This document shows positions 60,416 to 64,000 of a stretch of 64,000 nt of DNA, one piece after another (the first letter of the stretch is position 1; every line of letters starts with the position of its first letter). Source of the stretch: Streptomyces sp. NRRL F-5126 (lineage in GTDB: Bacteria > Actinomycetota > Actinomycetes > Streptomycetales > Streptomycetaceae); NCBI RefSeq assembly GCF_000721265.1, contig NZ_JOFZ01000003.1, forward strand, positions 186,001 through 250,000, given 5' to 3'. The translations under genes were made by a program, and so were the position numbers. Under the pieces are notes generated by a model that was given only the letters and a program-made list of their open reading frames with translations, searched no databases and was not told the DNA's origin.

Positions 60416-62158
60416 TCAGGGGCGTGGGACGTTGCGCAGGTTCGCGCGTGCCATCTGCACCATCCTGCCCACCCCGCCGTCGAGCACGATCTTGCTCGCG
60501 GACAGCGCGAACCCGGTCACCATCTCGGCGCTGATCTTCGGCGGAATGGACAGGGCGTTGGGGTCGGTGACGACGTCGACGAGCGCAGGACCCTTGTGCC
60601 TGAACGCGTCCTTGAGCGCCTTGGGCAGGTCCTTGGGCTTCTCGACGCGCACGCCGTAGGCGCCGGCCGCCGTGGCGATCGCCGCGAAGTCGGGGTTGCG
60701 GTTGGTCGTGCCGTACGACGGAAGACCCGACACCAGCATCTCCAACTCGACCATCCCGAGCGCCGAGTTGTCGAACAGCACGACCTTCACCGGCAGGTCG
60801 TGCTGGACGAGTGTCAGGAAGTCCCCCATCAGCATGGAGAACCCGCCGTCGCCCGACATCGACACGATCTGCCGGTGCCTGTCGATGAACTGGGCGCCGA
60901 TGGCCTGCGGCAGCGCGTTGGCCATGGAACCGTGGCTGAACGAACCGATGACCCGGCGGCGGCCGTTGGGGGTGAGGTAGCGCGCCGCCCAGACGTTGCA
61001 CATGCCGGTGTCGACCGTGAAGACGGCGTCGTCGTCCGCCACCTCGTCCAGCACGGACGCCACGTACTCGGGGTGGATCGGCACGTGCCTTTCCACCTTG
61101 CGGGTGTACGCCTTGACGACGCCCTCCAGCGCGTCGGCGTGCCGCTTGAGCATCCTGTCGAGGAAGCGCCGGCTCTTCTTCTCCGCGACCTTCGGGGTCA
61201 GCGCGGTCAGCGTCTCGCGCACGTCGCCCCAGACCGCGAGGTCGAGCTTGGAGCGCCGGCCGAGGTGTTCCGGGCGGATGTCCACCTGGGCGATCTTCAC
61301 GTCGGTGGGCAGGAAGGCGTTGTACGGGAAGTCGGTGCCGAGCAGGATCAGCAGGTCGCACTCGTGGGTGGCCTCGTAGGCGGCCCCGTACCCGAGGAGC
61401 CCGCTCATCCCCACGTCATAGGGGTTGTCGTACTGGATCCACTCCTTGCCCCTGAGGGCGTGCCCCACGGGCGACTTGACCTTCTCGGCGAACTCCATCA
61501 CCTCGGCGTGCGCGCCGGCCGTGCCGCTGCCGCAGAAGAGGGTGACCCGGTCGGCCCCGTCCACCAGGCGGGCGAGCTTGTCGATCTCCGCCTCTCCCGG
61601 GCGTACGGAGGGGCGCCCGGTGACCAGGGCGTGCTCCGGGGCGCGGTCCGGGGCGGGCGCCGCGGCGATGTCGCCGGGAAGCGTCACCACGCTGACGCCC
61701 TGCCGTCCGACCGCGTGCTGGATCGCGGTCTGCAGGACCCTGGGCATCTGGCGCGGGTTGGAGATCATCTCGTTGTAGTGGCTGCACTCCTCGAAGAGCG
61801 CCGAGGGGTGCGTCTCCTGGAAGTAGCTCGTGCCGATCTCGGCCGACGGGATGTGCGAGGCGAGCGCGAGCACGGGCGCCATCGAACGGTGCGCGTCGTA
61901 GAGGCCGTTGATGAGGTGGAGGTTGCCGGGCCCGCAGGAGCCGGCGCACGCCGCGAGCTTGCCGGTGATCTGCGCCTCGGCGCCCGCGGCGAAGGCGGCG
62001 GCCTCCTCGTGGCGCACGTGGACCCAGTCGATACCGGCGGTGCGCCGGATGGCGTCGACGACGGGGTTCAGGCTGTCGCCCACCACCCCGTACATGCGCT
62101 CGACGCCCGCTTTGACGAGGATCTCCACGAACTGCTCGGCGACGTTCTGCTTGGCCAT
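60416..62158 (-). CDS. Pyruvate oxidase/dehydrogenase-like ThDP enzyme
   Basis: 580 residues. The N-terminal ThDP domain has VVGDSLNPVVDAIRRT and HVRHEEAAAFAAGAEAQ with the catalytic Glu near 51. A central FAD-type domain follows, then the C-terminal ThDP motif GDGGFSMLMGDFLTLVQHDLPVKVVLFDN (Asp to Asn). Close to quinone-dependent pyruvate dehydrogenase (PoxB) and phosphate-dependent pyruvate oxidases; the membrane-binding tail of PoxB is not obvious. It probably oxidatively decarboxylates pyruvate to acetate or acetyl phosphate. Single-gene unit. Confidence 0.9.
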   Translation of the reverse strand: MAKQNVAEQFVEILVKAGVERMYGVVGDSLNPVVDAIRRTAGIDWVHVRHEEAAAFAAGAEAQITGKLAACAGSCGPGNLHLINGLYDAHRSMAPVLALASHIPSAEIGTSYFQETHPSALFEECSHYNEMISNPRQMPRVLQTAIQHAVGRQGVSVVTLPGDIAAAPAPDRAPEHALVTGRPSVRPGEAEIDKLARLVDGADRVTLFCGSGTAGAHAEVMEFAEKVKSPVGHALRGKEWIQYDNPYDVGMSGLLGYGAAYEATHECDLLILLGTDFPYNAFLPTDVKIAQVDIRPEHLGRRSKLDLAVWGDVRETLTALTPKVAEKKSRRFLDRMLKRHADALEGVVKAYTRKVERHVPIHPEYVASVLDEVADDDAVFTVDTGMCNVWAARYLTPNGRRRVIGSFSHGSMANALPQAIGAQFIDRHRQIVSMSGDGGFSMLMGDFLTLVQHDLPVKVVLFDNSALGMVELEMLVSGLPSYGTTNRNPDFAAIATAAGAYGVRVEKPKDLPKALKDAFRHKGPALVDVVTDPNALSIPPKISAEMVTGFALSASKIVLDGGVGRMVQMARANLRNVPRP

Positions 62159-62266
62159 GCCTGCGCGCCTTTCCCTGCGGCGAGTACCTGCTCTGTCGGG
62201 TGGACGTGGGACGTGGTGCCCGTGGTGTCCGTGATGGGGATTCCATCAAACACACGCACGAGGACG

Positions 62267-64000
62267 TTACGCCTCCCAGACCGCGGCCGCCGTGCGGTCG
62301 TCGGCGTACCCCTTGACGCGCAGCTGCACGTCGGCGAGGAACTCCACCAGGGCCGGAGCCTCGGGTGACGACCAGCGCGCCGAGAGCGCCCCGGCGAGCC
62401 CTGGCTCGCCCCGCAGCGGCTCCGCGAGCCCGTCGCTGCACAGCAGCAGCATGTCGCCCGGGTTCGCCCGCGACGCGTGGAAGCGGAACGGCTGCGCCGG
62501 AGGTGCCAGGGGTCCCTCGACGAAGGGCGGGCGGGGCTGCGGGATGTCGAAGTCGATGGTGAGGCCCGCGTCGTCGGGCGCCTCCCACCGGCCGCCGTCC
62601 GGGCTGTGCCCTTCGTCGGGCGCTCCGGGCGCCACCGTGTCGGCGGCGGTCGGCAGGCCCGGCTCCAGGTCCTCCCACTCGTGGTCGCGCAGGCGGAACA
62701 GGCCGCCCGTGCCGACGCCGAAGAACACCCGCAGCCGGGCCCTGGGGTCGGCCGGCAGCAGGAGGCAGCGCATTGCGGCGCAGTACGCGGCCTCGTCGAG
62801 GCCGAGCTCGGCGGCGCGGGCGCGCAGCTTGCCGTACGTACGGTCGGTGAGCCTGTGCAGCCCCGACGCGAGGGCGTCCGTGCGGCCGTCCTTCATATCC
62901 TCGGCGAGGCGGAGGTGGCTGCGGCCCACGGCCTCGCCGATCCAGCTGCAGGCGTCGGCGGCGGCGCGGTGCGCGCCCTCGGCCGCGCGGGCGCCCGTCG
63001 CGACGACCACGAGCACCAGGGCGTCGGCGCCCGCGCCGAACCGCGCGGTGACGAGCGCGTCCCGCCGCGGCTCGCCGCGATAGCGCGCCGAGTCCCCGCG
63101 CACCGAGGCGGCCCGCAGCGTGCAGGTCCCGTAGCGCGCCCCGTCCAGCACGCTGTCCGGCACGAGCCGCCCGATCTCCTGGGGTGAGGCGAGCGGCAGG
63201 GCAGTGGGCTCGGGGTCGTACGTCGGCGGCCTGAACCCGACGAAGCCGACCCGCGGCCGCGGGGAGCCGCTCGCGACCGGCTCGTCGCCGGCTGCGGGCG
63301 GCAGCGGGACGTCAGGGGCCTCCGCGGGTGCGCCGGGCGGCGCGTCGCGAACCGGTTCCCGGCGCGGCAGCGGCGGGGCCGCCTGCCCGGGCTCCTGCCC
63401 GGGCCCGGGCGCCGGCTCCGGCGCGGGATCGCACTCCGGCTCGGAGCCGGCTTCCAGGCCCGGTTCCGGTCCTGACACGCCCCCCTCCTGCGAGCCGGCG
63501 ATCCACTTCGGGGCGAGACCTGACGCCGGCTCGGGCCCGGGCCGAGATTCCGGTTCGGGCCGACGCGGCGGCTCCGGCGCGAGGCCGAGCCCCGACCCGG
63601 GGGCAGACTCAGGGCCGGGACGGGACGGCTCCGACCGAAGCCGAGGGTGCGACCCCGACTCAGGCTCCGGCTCGGGACCTGGCCCCCGCACGGGGCGAGG
63701 CAGCGGCCCCGGCCGGCGTTCCTGCCGCGGCGCGTCAGCCCCTTCCGGGGCGGGATCCGACATCTGCCAGGGCCCAGGCCACGGTTCCGGACGTGACGGC
63801 GGCTCCGGCGCGAGGCCTCGCCCCGACTCAGGATCGGCTTCCGAGCCGGGACGAGGCAGTTCCGGCCCAGGCCGAGGATGCGGCCCCGACTCCGGCTCCG
63901 GCTCGGGACCTGGCCCCCGCACGGGGCGAGGCGGCGGCCCCGGCGCGGCCCCGCGCCCCGGCTCGGGGACGGGTTCCGGGCCAGGGCCGGACGGTCCTGG
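62267..64000 (-). CDS. PP2C-like protein phosphatase domain protein with long Pro/Glu/Gly-rich N-region (truncated at window edge)
   Basis: At least 577 residues; the frame is open to the window edge. The C-terminal 320 residues have PP2C features: LRAASVRGDSARYRGEPRRDALVTARFG, LVVVATGARAAEGAHRAAA, RCLLLPADPRARLRVFFGVGTGGLFRL and GDMLLLCSDGLAEPL; not all metal-site acids are clear, so activity is uncertain. The preceding segment is dominated by Pro, Glu, Gly, Arg and Ser in 77-residue in-frame repeats (PVRGPGPEPEPESG occurs twice). Several internal GTG codons could start translation; 63922 is not necessarily the real one. Confidence 0.75.
   Translation of the reverse strand, partial: PGPSGPGPEPVPEPGRGAAPGPPPRPVRGPGPEPEPESGPHPRPGPELPRPGSEADPESGRGLAPEPPSRPEPWPGPWQMSDPAPEGADAPRQERRPGPLPRPVRGPGPEPEPESGSHPRLRSEPSRPGPESAPGSGLGLAPEPPRRPEPESRPGPEPASGLAPKWIAGSQEGGVSGPEPGLEAGSEPECDPAPEPAPGPGQEPGQAAPPLPRREPVRDAPPGAPAEAPDVPLPPAAGDEPVASGSPRPRVGFVGFRPPTYDPEPTALPLASPQEIGRLVPDSVLDGARYGTCTLRAASVRGDSARYRGEPRRDALVTARFGAGADALVLVVVATGARAAEGAHRAAADACSWIGEAVGRSHLRLAEDMKDGRTDALASGLHRLTDRTYGKLRARAAELGLDEAAYCAAMRCLLLPADPRARLRVFFGVGTGGLFRLRDHEWEDLEPGLPTAADTVAPGAPDEGHSPDGGRWEAPDDAGLTIDFDIPQPRPPFVEGPLAPPAQPFRFHASRANPGDMLLLCSDGLAEPLRGEPGLAGALSARWSSPEAPALVEFLADVQLRVKGYADDRTAAAVWEA
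63663..63932 (-). repeat. 231-bp in-frame direct repeat inside the PP2C-like gene
   Basis: A 39-bp segment at 63663-63701 recurs exactly at 63894-63932, an offset of 231 bp (77 codons), within longer degenerate similarity. It encodes the PRPVRGPGPEPEPESG unit. Confidence 0.8.

Noticed and set aside
63653..63932. CRISPR or mobile-element repeats near the right edge
   Set aside because: The repeats are exactly in frame with a long protein and encode a Pro/Glu/Gly-rich unit; they are coding repeats.
1..64000. tRNA, rRNA and insertion sequences
   Set aside because: I looked for cloverleaf-like patterns, rRNA-like conserved stretches and transposase motifs by eye and found none. A dedicated search could still reveal short RNA genes.

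Overview
The window looks like a Streptomyces or close actinobacterial chromosome. It is uniformly very GC-rich, has many GTG starts and GTGA/ATGA translational couplings, and carries typical streptomycete families: DUF6158, DUF2637, CU044_5270, an NHLM-type exporter, a DmdR-like iron box and a sugar ABC importer without its own ATPase. I saw no rRNA, tRNA, CRISPR array, insertion sequence or phage gene. Both ends cut a gene: an HTH regulator on the left and a PP2C-like protein on the right.

Left part (1-13.5 kb): carbohydrate acid and deoxysugar catabolism. A minus-strand operon (MHS-type MFS transporter, ManD-type mannonate dehydratase, mannitol-dehydrogenase-family oxidoreductase) diverges from a GntR/FCD regulator and fits hexuronate/mannonate breakdown. 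A rhamnose module follows (bifunctional rhamnulose-phosphate aldolase/lactaldehyde dehydrogenase, rhamnulokinase) behind a promoter flanked by two LacI-like palindromes. After a polysaccharide pyruvyl transferase come hydroxypyruvate isomerase (hyi) and tartronate semialdehyde reductase (glxR).

13.8-23.8 kb: an aquaporin/glycerol facilitator, then a leftward RiPP-type cassette. It has a 71-residue double-glycine precursor with no cysteine, an HlyD-like adaptor, a C39 peptidase-ABC transporter and an NHLM-type ABC transporter, with no modification enzyme in sight. Glyoxylate carboligase (gcl) follows. The hyi and gcl promoters carry matching tandem inverted-repeat operators with the same 21-bp spacing, so gcl, hyi and glxR probably form one glyoxylate regulon that the export cassette now divides.

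24-37.8 kb: a zinc-ribbon protein, a small membrane protein, a frameshifted GNAT acetyltransferase, a SnoaL/NTF2-like protein, two coupled acyl-CoA synthetases divergent from a GAF-LuxR regulator, a sugar ABC importer with a Gfo/Idh/MocA dehydrogenase, and a secreted VWA protein with a partner membrane-anchored protein.

38-47 kb: a purine catabolism locus with an XdhC-like factor, an NCS2 purine permease, three xanthine dehydrogenase subunits and a divergent PucR regulator. Purine breakdown through ureides yields glyoxylate, which gcl, glxR and hyi consume, so the two loci are metabolically linked.

47-64 kb: a helical-repeat protein behind two palindromes, a heterodimeric ABC exporter with one intact and one degenerate ATP site, a second GntR regulator, an FhuF-like iron reductase behind an iron box, a DUF2637 membrane protein, an ECF sigma factor with a CU044_5270 protein, a divergent pair of secreted glycan hydrolases with ricin-type domains (GH55-like and GH18), a pyruvate-oxidase-like ThDP enzyme and the truncated PP2C-like protein with long Pro/Glu/Gly repeats.
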